Source: Tissierellia bacterium (GTDB lineage Bacteria > Bacillota > Clostridia > Peptostreptococcales > Acidaminobacteraceae). Taken from it: DNA of 55,300 bases. Of the stretch, positions 40,943 to 50,261 are shown piece after piece (positions within the stretch are counted from its first letter, which is position 1; every line of letters starts with the position of its first letter). The position numbers were made by a program, and so were the translations under genes. Where the stretch lies: positions 1 to 55,300 of the forward strand of contig JAAYOV010000009.1 in the NCBI GenBank assembly GCA_012520095.1. The letters run 5' to 3'. The notes beneath the pieces are model-generated. The model was not told the DNA's origin. It searched no databases and worked only from the letters and a program-made list of their open reading frames with translations.

Positions 40943-42238
40943 TCAATGCGAGTGGATCCACTCAGCAATATCGTCAAGAACTTCCGGCTCGACATGACCC
41001 GGAATATTGTAATCTTCTACCGGATCGTCATAGATTTTTTTCATAAAAAGGTGATTGAGTCCTTCATAAAGCTTGTAAGTGATGTTATCCCTGTCTTTTA
41101 GAAGTTCCTTCCAAGCTCGATAGTCCCTGTCGGCAAATATTTGTTGATCTGCACTTCCCTGAAGAATCAACATCGGCTGTGTGATGCGCTCAACAACAAC
41201 CGGAGCATACACTTGATGTAAGCTTTCCCAATAAGAATACGGAGCGCCAAACGGTGACGAAGCCCAATCCTGCTCTCGAATGGAGGCCATATTCTTTTCC
41301 AGTACGGCAAGCTGAGACTCCTTTTCCTCCGCTGTCATCTCAGTGGCCGCTTCTATCTGTGCGATCATTTGCTCTTCCATAATATCTTCGAGCTTTCTGG
41401 GGCTTCCCGCTAAAGAGATGATGCCTTTCACCTGCGAGTGCCGGGCCGCAATATCGGGCACCAACATCCCTCCCAGACTGTGGCCGAGCACAAAGAGTTT
41501 GGAAGAATCAACTCCTTGATACGATTCAATATGTTCAATGATCCAATCCACATCGTCGAGAACTTCATCACCAATGGTAAGTTGCGGTTTTTGAGCAGCC
41601 AATTGTGGGTCCGAGTAGAAACGCTTGTCATAGCGAATCGTGGCGATGCCTCTGTCTTGGAGCCCGAGAGCGAGATCTCGAAGCGGTGCATTGCCCGCAG
41701 CTCCAATAATCTCATCCATTCCGTGAGAACCGCTTCCGGCAATCAAAATCACAATCGGCGCCCCGTCATGATCCGGAAGCATCAGTCTGCCTGCCAGTTC
41801 GTGCTCTCCCACTTTTATCTCTTCCTCTCCCGGAAGAAGCGCAGGTGTCAGGGGAGAATTGCTGAAATAAATTCCCGCTATTTTTCCGTCTGTTGTATAG
41901 GAAATGCGTGTATTGATCTTGCTCGACGTCATCTCGCTCAGCACATCTACGACAATATATTGATCGATCAATTGTGAAGAAACTTCCAGAGTCTGTACAT
42001 ATTGATTCATGATAGAAAACTGGAGAGATTGATTTACAAGAGTCTCCAAGGGAATCTGCCTCGCCAGCGTATCGGTAAACTCAGGGTATAGTTTCTCTGC
42101 CTCGCCTGTCAGAAAAAGCTTTGCGTCGGTCTCCGCTTTTTCTTCATAAGGAGCTCTGTCTATGTTCTCATCGATCTTTGCGGCGCATCCTGTGAAAATG
42201 ACCATCAAAACTAAAAGAATAATCATATGTTTTTTCAT
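40943..42238 (-). CDS. alpha/beta hydrolase lipoprotein with N-terminal DUF3887-like domain
   Basis: A 431-residue lipoprotein. The signal ends in a lipobox FTGC (Cys about 18). Residues about 35-130 look like DUF3887, and the rest is an alpha/beta hydrolase with oxyanion region AGSGSHGMDE (about 170), nucleophile motif GHSLGGM (about 255), an Asp in QGSADQQ and a His in GLNHLF near the end. It is likely a surface-exposed esterase or peptidase-like enzyme. ATG 42238 follows an AGAGAGG site; a longer frame starts 30 bases upstream but lacks the signal at its beginning. It appears monocistronic. Confidence 0.88.
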   Translation of the reverse strand: MKKHMIILLVLMVIFTGCAAKIDENIDRAPYEEKAETDAKLFLTGEAEKLYPEFTDTLARQIPLETLVNQSLQFSIMNQYVQTLEVSSQLIDQYIVVDVLSEMTSSKINTRISYTTDGKIAGIYFSNSPLTPALLPGEEEIKVGEHELAGRLMLPDHDGAPIVILIAGSGSHGMDEIIGAAGNAPLRDLALGLQDRGIATIRYDKRFYSDPQLAAQKPQLTIGDEVLDDVDWIIEHIESYQGVDSSKLFVLGHSLGGMLVPDIAARHSQVKGIISLAGSPRKLEDIMEEQMIAQIEAATEMTAEEKESQLAVLEKNMASIREQDWASSPFGAPYSYWESLHQVYAPVVVERITQPMLILQGSADQQIFADRDYRAWKELLKDRDNITYKLYEGLNHLFMKKIYDDPVEDYNIPGHVEPEVLDDIAEWIHSH

Positions 42239-42324
42239 GGATTCCTCTCTTTTGATCGTAGAATTCAACTTACTAGTTCATTTTATCATGATTTCCTTAC
42301 TATCATAAAATACATTATTTGGTG

Positions 42325-42330
42325 TATAAT
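42325..42330 (+). promoter_or_regulatory. -10 element of the ppdK promoter
   Basis: A perfect TATAAT lies 62 bases before the ppdK start. The -35 region is poor. The flanking bases GGTGTATAATG also occur at the ppk2 gene (46007-46017). Confidence 0.45.
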
Positions 42331-42391
42331 GATGGGTATTAAAGATTTCTGGCAAATCATGCGACGACTGGAGTTTTAGAAAGGAGTCTCT

Positions 42392-45043
42392 ATGTCTAAA
42401 AAATATGTCTATTCCTTTTTAGAGGGCAATCGCGACATGCGCGATCTTCTTGGGGGAAAAGGTGCCAATCTCGCCGAGATGACCCACATCGGGCTACCCG
42501 TTCCGCAGGGATTTACGGTCACAACGGAAGCTTGCAATGAATATTATCACCAGGGAAAAGTCATCTGGAAAGAACTTCGCGACGAAATATTTGAACATAT
42601 GCGTTTGCTTGAGAAAGAGACCGGAAAGACATTTGGCGGTGCATCCAATCCGCTCCTCGTCTCTGTCCGCTCCGGTGCAAAATTCTCGATGCCGGGCATG
42701 ATGGATACGGTCTTAAATCTCGGATTGAACGATCAAGTTTTGGAAACGCTGATCAAAGAAAGCGGAAATGCTCGATTTGTCTACGACAGTTATCGCCGAT
42801 TTATTCAGATGTTCTCCGATGTCGTCATGGAAATCCCCAAATCCTACTTTGATCGTAAATTCGATGAAGTAAAGGAAGAAAAAGGAGTCAAGGCGGATAC
42901 GGATCTCAGTGCCGAAGATCTAAAAGAAGTCGTTGCCCTCTTTAAAAATATCTACAAAGAAGCGGAAGGAGCCGACTTTCCGCAAGATCCCCATGAGCAA
43001 CTGATTGAAGCGGTGACGGCAGTGTTTAGAAGCTGGGACAATCCGCGCGCCAATCTGTATCGAAACGAAAACCACATTCCTCATGACTTAGGCACGGCCG
43101 TCAATGTCCAGTCCATGGTCTATGGAAATATGGGAGATGACTGCGGCACCGGCGTCGCCTTTACACGCGACCCGGCAACCGGAGAGAACAATCTCTTCGG
43201 CGAATTCCTCATGAATGCACAGGGAGAGGACGTTGTCGCGGGCATCCGCACCCCCATGTCCATCGATCAATTGAAAGAAATTAACGAGGATATCTACAAG
43301 CAATTTGAAGATGTCTGCCATATTCTGGAAGAACATTACAAAGATATGCAGGACATCGAATTCACGATTGAAAAAGGGAAACTGTATATCCTGCAGACCC
43401 GCAACGGCAAGAGAACCGCACAGGCTGCTCTTCGCGTAGCGGTGGAACTGGTAGAAGAAGGAAAAATCAGCAAGGAAGAAGCCGTCCTTCGTATGGAGCC
43501 CAATCAGCTTGATCATCTGCTCCATCCGGCATTTGACGAAAAAGCGTTGGCGGAAGCAGAAGTCATCGCCCATGGCCTTAACGCTTCTCCGGGAGCAGCC
43601 AGCGGAAAAGTCTACTTTACGGCAGACAGTGCTACGGAAGCCGCTAAAAGAGGAGAGAAAGTCATTCTGGTGCGCACGGAGACATCGCCTGAAGATCTCG
43701 AGGGCATGATCAGCGCGGAAGGAATCCTCACCGCCAGAGGCGGAAGAACTTCCCATGCGGCAGTTGTCGCGCGCGGAATGGGCAAATGCTGTGTCGCCGG
43801 AGCCGGCGGCATCAATGTGCGAGAAGAAGATCGCTTCTTTATTGCCAACGGAAAACAATATCCGGAAGGGTCCGTCATATCTCTTGACGGCTCAACAGGC
43901 TATGTATATGAAGGAGAAGTCGGAACAAGGCCTCCGGAACTGAGCGGCCACTTCGCCACTCTTATGGAGTGGGCGGACAGCTATCGAAAACTGGAAATTA
44001 GAACCAACGCCGACACGCCTAGAGATGCGCTGCAGGCTGTAGCTTTTGGCGCTCAGGGCATCGGACTCACCCGCACAGAGCATATGTTCTTTGAGGGACC
44101 GCGCATTAAAGCCATGCGCGAGATGATTCTCTCCTCGACAACAGAAGAGCGCAAAGCGGCGCTGGAAAAACTCCTGCCCTATCAACGAGAAGACTTCGTC
44201 GGCATCTTCCGCGCCATGAAGGAAATGCCCGTAACTATCCGCCTTCTTGACCCGCCCCTGCATGAATTCCTGCCTCATACCGACAGAGAGATCGAGGAAT
44301 TGGCAAAAGAGATGAATTTATCTCCTGAAACCCTCAAGGCACATGCCGAGTCTTTGCATGAATTTAACCCCATGCTTGGTCACCGCGGCTGCCGCTTGGC
44401 AATCACCTATCCGGAAATTGCCGTCATGCAGACCCGGGCCATTATCGAAGCGGCCATTCAGGTAAAAAAAGAAGACGGCATCAATGTCCATCCGGAGATC
44501 ATGATCCCGCTCATCGGCGAATTAAAGGAGCTCACATATCTTGAGCCCATCGTCAGAGGCACCGCCGACAAACTGATCGAAGAAGCCGGAGTGCAACTCG
44601 ACTACCTGTACGGCACGATGATCGAGGTTCCCAGAAGCTGCCTGATCGCCGACGATGTAGCGGAAGTGGCGGAGTTCTTCAGCTTCGGCACCAATGACCT
44701 GACGCAGATGGCCTATGGATTCAGCCGTGACGATGCGCAGAAATTCATTAACGACTATCTGGAAAAAGGCGTCTTTGAGCGAGATCCCTTTGTCACCATT
44801 GACCAAACCGGCGTCGGATCTCTCATGGATATGGCGGTCAAGCTCGGAAAGAAAGTGCGTCCGGATCTTGAGCTGGGCATCTGCGGAGAACACGGCGGAG
44901 ATCCTGAGAGCGTGAAGTTCTGCCACCGCGTAGGACTCGACTATGTCTCCTGCTCACCCTATCGTGTGCCGATTGCAAGACTTGCCGCTGCACAGGCTGC
45001 CATCGAAGAAGAACACGGCAAAACTGACCATAGCAGTAAATAA
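42392..45043 (+). CDS. ppdK: pyruvate, phosphate dikinase
   Basis: An 883-residue enzyme that interconverts pyruvate, ATP and phosphate with phosphoenolpyruvate, AMP and pyrophosphate. It has the N-terminal nucleotide-binding domain (GGKGANLAEM near residue 22), the phosphohistidine domain GGRTSHAAVVARGMGKCCV (His near 454) and the PEP/pyruvate barrel with GICGEHGGDPES near residue 829. The usual family length is about 870-880. In anaerobes it often works in the glycolytic direction with pyrophosphate. An AAAGGAG site precedes the ATG. A strong terminator follows. Confidence 0.97.
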   Translation: MSKKYVYSFLEGNRDMRDLLGGKGANLAEMTHIGLPVPQGFTVTTEACNEYYHQGKVIWKELRDEIFEHMRLLEKETGKTFGGASNPLLVSVRSGAKFSMPGMMDTVLNLGLNDQVLETLIKESGNARFVYDSYRRFIQMFSDVVMEIPKSYFDRKFDEVKEEKGVKADTDLSAEDLKEVVALFKNIYKEAEGADFPQDPHEQLIEAVTAVFRSWDNPRANLYRNENHIPHDLGTAVNVQSMVYGNMGDDCGTGVAFTRDPATGENNLFGEFLMNAQGEDVVAGIRTPMSIDQLKEINEDIYKQFEDVCHILEEHYKDMQDIEFTIEKGKLYILQTRNGKRTAQAALRVAVELVEEGKISKEEAVLRMEPNQLDHLLHPAFDEKALAEAEVIAHGLNASPGAASGKVYFTADSATEAAKRGEKVILVRTETSPEDLEGMISAEGILTARGGRTSHAAVVARGMGKCCVAGAGGINVREEDRFFIANGKQYPEGSVISLDGSTGYVYEGEVGTRPPELSGHFATLMEWADSYRKLEIRTNADTPRDALQAVAFGAQGIGLTRTEHMFFEGPRIKAMREMILSSTTEERKAALEKLLPYQREDFVGIFRAMKEMPVTIRLLDPPLHEFLPHTDREIEELAKEMNLSPETLKAHAESLHEFNPMLGHRGCRLAITYPEIAVMQTRAIIEAAIQVKKEDGINVHPEIMIPLIGELKELTYLEPIVRGTADKLIEEAGVQLDYLYGTMIEVPRSCLIADDVAEVAEFFSFGTNDLTQMAYGFSRDDAQKFINDYLEKGVFERDPFVTIDQTGVGSLMDMAVKLGKKVRPDLELGICGEHGGDPESVKFCHRVGLDYVSCSPYRVPIARLAAAQAAIEEEHGKTDHSSK

Positions 45044-45087
45044 GGGTTCTTTACCTCTTTAGTATTCCATAGAAAGATTAAGACACC

Positions 45088-45124
45088 AAGGAGGTTTAGC
45101 TTATTGAGCTAAACCTCCTTTATT
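45088..45124. terminator. terminator after ppdK
   Basis: A 14-bp perfect stem (AAGGAGGTTTAGCT with AGCTAAACCTCCTT) and a five-base loop, followed by TATTAT. The preceding A-rich bases on the other strand are limited, so it probably serves the plus strand. Confidence 0.85.
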
Positions 45125-45265
45125 ATCAGCATTGTCAATCTTTTTTCCCACACTTTTATGTCGAAAAAAAGGTGTCGGTTTATTCAAGCAGCACCAAAAA
45201 AAGTGCGAATGGACCTTTCCAACGAATGATTTGGGCACATATTGTTGCGATAGCCATCATCCCAT

Positions 45266-45913
45266 CTATCGGCTATTTTCGTTTCGAATAAAATTCATCG
45301 CCTGCTTCGGAACTTTTTGCGGAGGTGCTTCTTTTCCGTCTTTCAGGTTCTTCATGATCCACGCCATATTTCTGGCGATCTCTTTTAAGACAGCCATTCC
45401 TTCTGTATCCTGAAGGACCTCGCCGGGTGCGGCTCCGTAAATCACCGGCCAATAGCTGCCTGTGGCAATGACCATTTCTGCATAGGTGAGATAGTTCATA
45501 AGCGACTGAAAAGCCGGGAGTCCCCCCGCTCTTCTGACACAGACGAAGGCCGATGCTGTTTTATGGCGAAGAGGATTGACAGGGGCTCTTGAAGACGCAT
45601 AAAACACTCGATCCAAAAATGATTTCATCGTCCCCGATATTCCCGAGTAGTGAACGGGGGAGGCGAGAATAAGCCCGTCAGATTCAGCAATCTTCTTAAT
45701 TCCCTCATTGACCAGATCGTCATTATATAGACATAGACCTTTTTTTATTCTCGCGCAATGATTACATGCTGCGCAACTTCGCACGATATTGAGACCCAGA
45801 TCAAATCTCTCAAGTTCAACCCCATGAAGGACAAGTTCTTCTTTGACGACTTCTATGGCTGCTGCCGTGTTGCCGTTGACACGGGGGCTGCCGTTAATGG
45901 CAAGTACTTTCAT
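45266..45913 (-). CDS. flavodoxin-like FMN reductase family protein with Cys cluster
   Basis: A 215-residue flavoprotein. It starts MKVLAINGSPRVNGNTAAAIE, the FMN phosphate-binding loop of NADPH-dependent FMN reductases. A Cys group CAACNHCARIKKGLC at about residues 47-61 resembles the site of iron-sulfur flavoproteins from anaerobes. GLILASPVHYSGISGTMKSF follows. It may carry FMN and possibly a cluster and act in electron transfer. ATG 45913 has AAGGAG upstream, better than the longer frame to 45946. Confidence 0.87.
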   Translation of the reverse strand: MKVLAINGSPRVNGNTAAAIEVVKEELVLHGVELERFDLGLNIVRSCAACNHCARIKKGLCLYNDDLVNEGIKKIAESDGLILASPVHYSGISGTMKSFLDRVFYASSRAPVNPLRHKTASAFVCVRRAGGLPAFQSLMNYLTYAEMVIATGSYWPVIYGAAPGEVLQDTEGMAVLKEIARNMAWIMKNLKDGKEAPPQKVPKQAMNFIRNENSR

Positions 45914-46010
45914 TTTCTTCTCCTTACATTTTTTTAATAATAACACACAAAACTTCGGAGATGTTCATCGCGGAGTTTCTTCCGGATGTCTTTTGTTTCT
46001 CTCTTGGGTG

Positions 46011-46016
46011 TATAAT
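46011..46016 (+). promoter_or_regulatory. -10 element upstream of the two-domain PPK2 gene
   Basis: TATAAT in the context GGGTGTATAATG, 30 bases before the start codon. No good -35 box is visible. Confidence 0.4.
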
Positions 46017-46046
46017 GTAAAGTAACCTTAAGCTGTGGAGTTGCAA

Positions 46047-47474
46047 ATGAATCCAAAAGATATGTCGCGAAAAGAGCTTTGTAAAGACCTTGCCAGATTG
46101 CAACGGGCCATTCGAAGCAAAGGAATTCCCGTCCTCGTCATCCTCGAGGGTTGGGAGAACGCCGGAAAAGGGCGAATGATCCAAGAGTTGATACGGGATA
46201 TGGATCCCAGGAGTTTTAAGGTACAGGTGTTTGATACGCCCACGGATGAGGAAAAAAGAAAACCTTTCCTCTGGCGTTTTTGGAATCGCTTTCCCAAAAG
46301 GGGAGACTTCGCCTTCTTCGACCGCTCCTACTATCAGATATTTATGGAGACCCATCTTCTCAAAAAAGGCTTGAAACAAGATAATTTGAAAGACATTTAC
46401 GACCTGGAGCAGTCTCTTACACAAGACGGCATGTTGATCCTTAAATTCTTTCTTGTCGTCGGCAAAGAAGAGCTGATAAAGCGACATAATGAAGTGGCTT
46501 TCAACCCCGCCACCGCTTTTCGCATCACACAGAGAGACTTAGACCAAATTGGGCATTATGACGCGTTTGCCTCTCTATTTAAGCAGTTGCTTAAAAACAC
46601 GACTTTTGACTTTGCCCCCTGGCATATCGTGGAGACGAGCGACGAAAAAAAAGCGGCCGTTGATATTTTGCGAATCGTACATTCATCGCTGACAGCCGCC
46701 TTGGAAGCAGAACCGGTTCCCGCTCCTGCTCGAGAAGAGATCGATGTTCCCGATCTTTTAAGTAACATAGATTTAAGCCTGAGCATAGAACGGGAAGAGT
46801 ATGACAGAAGAATTGATGATCTTCAGGAACAAGCCAAGGATCTCGCCTATATTCTCTATACGCGCAAGATCCCGACCATCCTCGTCTTTGAAGGTTGGGA
46901 TGCCGCCGGCAAGGGGGGAGCTATCAAACGGCTGACTCGAGAGATGGATCCCAGGGGCTATGAAGTGGTGCCTATTGCCGCTCCTACACCTATAGAGCAT
47001 CAATATCACTATCTCTGGCGCTTTTTCGTCCATCTTCCTAAAACAGGCCATATGACCATCTTTGATCGAAGTTGGTACGGAAGGCTGATGGTCGAGCGAG
47101 TCGAGGGTTTTGCCAGGCCCGACGAGTGGGAAAGGGCCTATGAGGAAATCAATGAATTTGAAGAACATCTCAATAACTGGGGAGCCATTGTTCTCAAGTT
47201 TTTCATCCACATCGATTCAGACACTCAACTTGAGCGCTTTGAGTCTCGGGAAGAAAATGAAGACAAGCAGTATAAGATCACCGATGAAGACTGGAGAAAT
47301 CGTGAAAAATGGTCTGAGTACGAGGAGGCCATAAACGAAATGCTCTGGCGCACAGACATGTCCCGATCTCCTTGGATCATCGTAGAAGGCAATCAAAAGG
47401 AATACGCACGCATTAAAGTGTTGGAGACGTTTATCGAAGCTGTAAAAAAGAGATTGAAAGAGGAAGATAGCTGA
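46047..47474 (+). CDS. two-domain polyphosphate kinase 2 (polyphosphate:AMP/ADP phosphotransferase)
   Basis: A 475-residue protein with two fused PPK2 domains. Domain 1 has the P-loop motif GWENAGKG near residue 36 and FFDRSYY near 92; domain 2 has GWDAAGKGG near residue 284 and IFDRSWYGR near 340. Two-domain PPK2 proteins usually make ADP from AMP with polyphosphate, with only the second domain active; here both P-loops keep Gly-Lys-Gly. ATG 46047 follows a GGAG; GTG 46035 and TTG 46041 are also in frame. A very short gene begins in its stop codon. Confidence 0.92.
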   Translation: MNPKDMSRKELCKDLARLQRAIRSKGIPVLVILEGWENAGKGRMIQELIRDMDPRSFKVQVFDTPTDEEKRKPFLWRFWNRFPKRGDFAFFDRSYYQIFMETHLLKKGLKQDNLKDIYDLEQSLTQDGMLILKFFLVVGKEELIKRHNEVAFNPATAFRITQRDLDQIGHYDAFASLFKQLLKNTTFDFAPWHIVETSDEKKAAVDILRIVHSSLTAALEAEPVPAPAREEIDVPDLLSNIDLSLSIEREEYDRRIDDLQEQAKDLAYILYTRKIPTILVFEGWDAAGKGGAIKRLTREMDPRGYEVVPIAAPTPIEHQYHYLWRFFVHLPKTGHMTIFDRSWYGRLMVERVEGFARPDEWERAYEEINEFEEHLNNWGAIVLKFFIHIDSDTQLERFESREENEDKQYKITDEDWRNREKWSEYEEAINEMLWRTDMSRSPWIIVEGNQKEYARIKVLETFIEAVKKRLKEEDS

Positions 47475-47575
47475 TGAGCGCCACATATTTTCACAGTAGC
47501 GATTTCGAGCAGCTCAAAAAAGGCTATTTGACGACTGATTCTTTAGTGTTCGATACATCAATCTATTTATGGTAA
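47474..47575 (+). CDS. 33-residue open frame coupled to ppk2, possibly gene remnant
   Basis: The ATG shares its A with the ppk2 stop (TGATG), and the frame encodes MSATYFHSSDFEQLKKGYLT and 13 more residues ending SIYLW. It reads like the beginning of a longer protein that has been cut short; no continuation in another frame is convincing up to 47676. Real translation is possible through coupling, but there is no proof. Confidence 0.35.
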   Translation: MSATYFHSSDFEQLKKGYLTTDSLVFDTSIYLW

Positions 47576-47675
47576 GTACATTTGTTTTTCACTACTACAT
47601 ACAGTATTAGGAAGAAATAGCAACCGGATGGTGTCAAGCGCTATGGCGTTGACATCGCTGATCAAGGAGGAAAAA

Positions 47676-48491
47676 ATGACGACTTTTATGACTCGCGGAG
47701 GCCATCGCATCCGCTATGTTGACAAGGGGGAGGGGGAGCCTGTTGTCCTCATCCACGGTTGGAGCGGAAGCAGTGAAAACTTTGTCTTTCTAAAAAAGGA
47801 TCTGTTAGAAAATCATTATCGTGTCATCGCCGTCGATCTCAGAGGACACGGCGAATCGGATGTCCCCGAAACACCTCCTCTCATTGAAGATCTCGCAGAT
47901 GATGTGCATGAATTGATTCAACATCTTCGTCTCAGTGAATTCTCCCTTTTGGGATACTCAATGGGCGTCTTTGTCTCTTTTGAATATATCCTGAAATATA
48001 ATCCGAATAATATCAAGCATCTAATTCTCGTCGACATGACACCAAAACTTATCGCTGATAAAAAAGAAGCGACCGGTCTCTATCATGCAGGCGTTGTAGA
48101 GGAGGAGGTTCCCGCTTTTCTCGATGAGATGCGAGACGACTTCACAAAATGGTGGTTCGGTTTCTTTGAAAAAGTATCTCTGCTCCCTATGACGCCGGAA
48201 AACGAGAAAATCGCAACCGAGGCCCTTGGGGACTACGACCTCGATGTGCTCGTCACCCTCTTTCAAGATATGTTTGCCAAAGACTATCGCCAAAAGCTCA
48301 AAGATGTCAAGGTACCCACCACACTGATTTATGCCGAGCCCGGCAGTCTATACAGCATCAACGATGCCTTGGCTATGAAGAGAGCTCTGCCTCAACTCAA
48401 GCTCGTGCCGATAGCCAATTCCACTCATCTTCTTGTTCTCACGCATCCTGAGCCCTTTGCAAAAGCGGTGCTCGACGCATTGAAGATATAG
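47676..48491 (+). CDS. alpha/beta-fold hydrolase
   Basis: A 271-residue alpha/beta hydrolase without signal peptide. It has an oxyanion motif HGWSGSS (about 28-34), a nucleophile elbow GYSMGV (Ser about 95), an Asp/Glu region YAEPGS and a His in NSTHLL near the end. The class covers esterases and haloperoxidase-like proteins; the substrate is open. I chose ATG 47676 for its AAGGAGG site seven bases upstream, over the frame from 47628. A terminator follows immediately. Confidence 0.9.
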   Translation: MTTFMTRGGHRIRYVDKGEGEPVVLIHGWSGSSENFVFLKKDLLENHYRVIAVDLRGHGESDVPETPPLIEDLADDVHELIQHLRLSEFSLLGYSMGVFVSFEYILKYNPNNIKHLILVDMTPKLIADKKEATGLYHAGVVEEEVPAFLDEMRDDFTKWWFGFFEKVSLLPMTPENEKIATEALGDYDLDVLVTLFQDMFAKDYRQKLKDVKVPTTLIYAEPGSLYSINDALAMKRALPQLKLVPIANSTHLLVLTHPEPFAKAVLDALKI

Positions 48492-48497
48492 CTTTTT

Positions 48498-48525
48498 ACT
48501 CCCTCGCAACCGAGGGAGTTCTTTT
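48498..48525 (+). terminator. terminator of the alpha/beta hydrolase gene
   Basis: ACTCCCTCG and CGAGGGAGT form a nine-bp stem with a four-base loop, followed by TCTTTTT. Confidence 0.85.
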
Positions 48526-48599
48526 TACCCCTTTACGTCTAGAAAAAAAATGATTTTCTTCGTACAATGGAGGAGATCATTCAAAACGGGAGGTATCAA

Positions 48600-49628
48600 A
48601 TGAATGCAGCCAAAACAATCGGAGCTATTGGGCTCTGCGCTCTTCTGCTGGTGTTTATGAGCGGTTGTGTAAAAGGCGGTGATCAGGAGATGCCCGGAGG
48701 AAAGAAAAGCACAAATATCCGAACACCGACTGTCTCCGAAAAGGACGGCCTTATCAAGCACTTCTATCTGGAAACACTAGGCAGTACTGAATTCATCGAC
48801 GGCCATGTCGAACTCCACATCGACCGCTTTGACCCGAAAGACTCTTCAATCGTAAAGCGCGCGGGAGAGAATACAAACCCCTTTGAAGAAGAGGGGTACA
48901 TCTTCTACATGTCATCCTCCCGTGATGAATGCGTATTTCCGGTAAATAAAAACTTTATGGAAAAATTGACGAAAATGGTCAGCGAAAGTCGATTGTATAC
49001 CTACAGCGGAACGGCAAGTTGGACATCGGGCCTGCCCGAGGATACCGGCATATCTATGCTGAGCGTAGAATACGAATCCGGCAATACCCTTTCCCATTCA
49101 GAAAACGGAACGATTCCGCTCGTCGCACAGGATATGATAGAGAGAATGTATCCCCTTCTCGTTGAAACGATGGAAGCCAACGGCACATCCTTCATTTCAC
49201 TTAGCAATATCTATCACGCTATCGCCACTCCGACGGAGTGGATACATGCGGTATCAATGGGCATGTGGAGCGAAGACGGAGCCGAATTGTTTTTTTATCA
49301 CGTCATATTTGACGATTCTTCATTCCACTATCTGAACGACGAAGGCATACCTTGCAAAGACAGTGTCATCATTGAAAAAGAAGATGCGCAGACGCTCCTG
49401 CGGCTTTTAAGTAAATCACGCTTTTTCTATAAACCGTTTCACGCAGAAGTAGATGAATATGACGATTTCTCTTATCTGGTCGATTTTCGCTCAGGATCTA
49501 AAAATAGCTCCGCCACCAAGCGCTATGGAGCGCAGTTCCATTTCAGCACAGATGAAGATATCAGGGAGGAACTCCATCTTTTCTTTTTTCATCTAATCAA
49601 CAAATATTTTCGATCGGAAGAAGGATAG
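48600..49628 (+). CDS. lipoprotein of unknown function
   Basis: A 342-residue protein with a lipoprotein signal: a hydrophobic stretch and lipobox MSGC (Cys about 23). The mature part is mixed alpha/beta, with two similar sections beginning IKHFYLETLGS and WIHAVSMGMWS that may be an internal duplication. No catalytic motif is visible. ATG 48600 follows a GGGAGG site. It lies just before the corrinoid adenosyltransferase gene, with three bases between them, so both are likely one transcript. Confidence 0.7.
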   Translation: MNAAKTIGAIGLCALLLVFMSGCVKGGDQEMPGGKKSTNIRTPTVSEKDGLIKHFYLETLGSTEFIDGHVELHIDRFDPKDSSIVKRAGENTNPFEEEGYIFYMSSSRDECVFPVNKNFMEKLTKMVSESRLYTYSGTASWTSGLPEDTGISMLSVEYESGNTLSHSENGTIPLVAQDMIERMYPLLVETMEANGTSFISLSNIYHAIATPTEWIHAVSMGMWSEDGAELFFYHVIFDDSSFHYLNDEGIPCKDSVIIEKEDAQTLLRLLSKSRFFYKPFHAEVDEYDDFSYLVDFRSGSKNSSATKRYGAQFHFSTDEDIREELHLFFFHLINKYFRSEEG

Positions 49629-49631
49629 AAA

Positions 49632-50159
49632 ATGACTGCTTCTGAAAATAAAGGATATATTCAGCTTTATACAGGGAACGGCAAAGGAAAGACAAGCGCC
49701 GCTTTCGGCATGGCCATTCGCGCCGCCATGACGGGGAAAAAGGTATATATTGCCCAATTTGTCAAGAGCATGAAGTACTCGGAAACTCGGATTGAAGAAT
49801 ACGTCGACAATATCACCATCCATCAATTCGGGCGGGGATGCTATCTACTGCGAGATGTAGAAGAAGAAGATAAACTGGCAGCTCAGAGAGGCCTGCAGGA
49901 ATGTCGTATAGCGCTAAATTCAGGCGACTGGGACATGGTCATCCTTGATGAGGTGACAATCGCGCTATATTTTCGGCTGTTTTCCATAGATGATCTCTTG
50001 CTTGTATTAAACGAAAAAGCAGAGCATACTGAAGTCATCATGACCGGACGCTCCGCTCCGCAACAGCTTGTCGAACGGGCAGATCTCGTCACTGAAATGA
50101 CGGAAGTGAAGCATTACTATGAACAGGGAGTCCTCTCCCGCCCGGGCTTTGACTGCTGA
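49632..50159 (+). CDS. CobA/CobO-type corrinoid adenosyltransferase
   Basis: A 175-residue protein with the P-loop GNGKGKTSAAFG (about 13-24), the stretch AQFVKSMKYSET and DEVTIALYFRL (Walker B region, about 105-115). It adds the adenosyl group of ATP to corrinoids in vitamin B12 assembly or salvage. No cobalamin riboswitch or other B12 gene lies nearby. It sits behind an unknown lipoprotein and ends at a symmetric hairpin. Confidence 0.9.
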   Translation: MTASENKGYIQLYTGNGKGKTSAAFGMAIRAAMTGKKVYIAQFVKSMKYSETRIEEYVDNITIHQFGRGCYLLRDVEEEDKLAAQRGLQECRIALNSGDWDMVILDEVTIALYFRLFSIDDLLLVLNEKAEHTEVIMTGRSAPQQLVERADLVTEMTEVKHYYEQGVLSRPGFDC

Positions 50160-50170
50160 ATTCTGATAGC

Positions 50171-50206
50171 AAAAATGAGTAAATCGAACGCGATCACTCA
50201 TTTTTC
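50171..50206. terminator. terminator between cobO-like gene and yhaN
   Basis: AAAAATGAGT (50171-50180) and ACTCATTTTT (50196-50205) form a 10-bp stem with A and T runs on both sides, so it can stop transcription from either strand. The 15-base loop is rather long. Confidence 0.75.
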
Positions 50207-50261
50207 ATGTCTACCGGCATTTTTCATCGCATCGGCTTCATCGGGTATTTTTTTCGTATTT

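Noticed and set aside
43088-43858. Long minus-strand frame inside the ppdK gene
   Set aside because: Antisense to conserved dikinase sequence, with no recognisable domain.
45132-45413. Plus-strand frame after the ppdK terminator
   Set aside because: It lacks a ribosome site, starts in low-complexity sequence and runs antisense into the flavoprotein gene.
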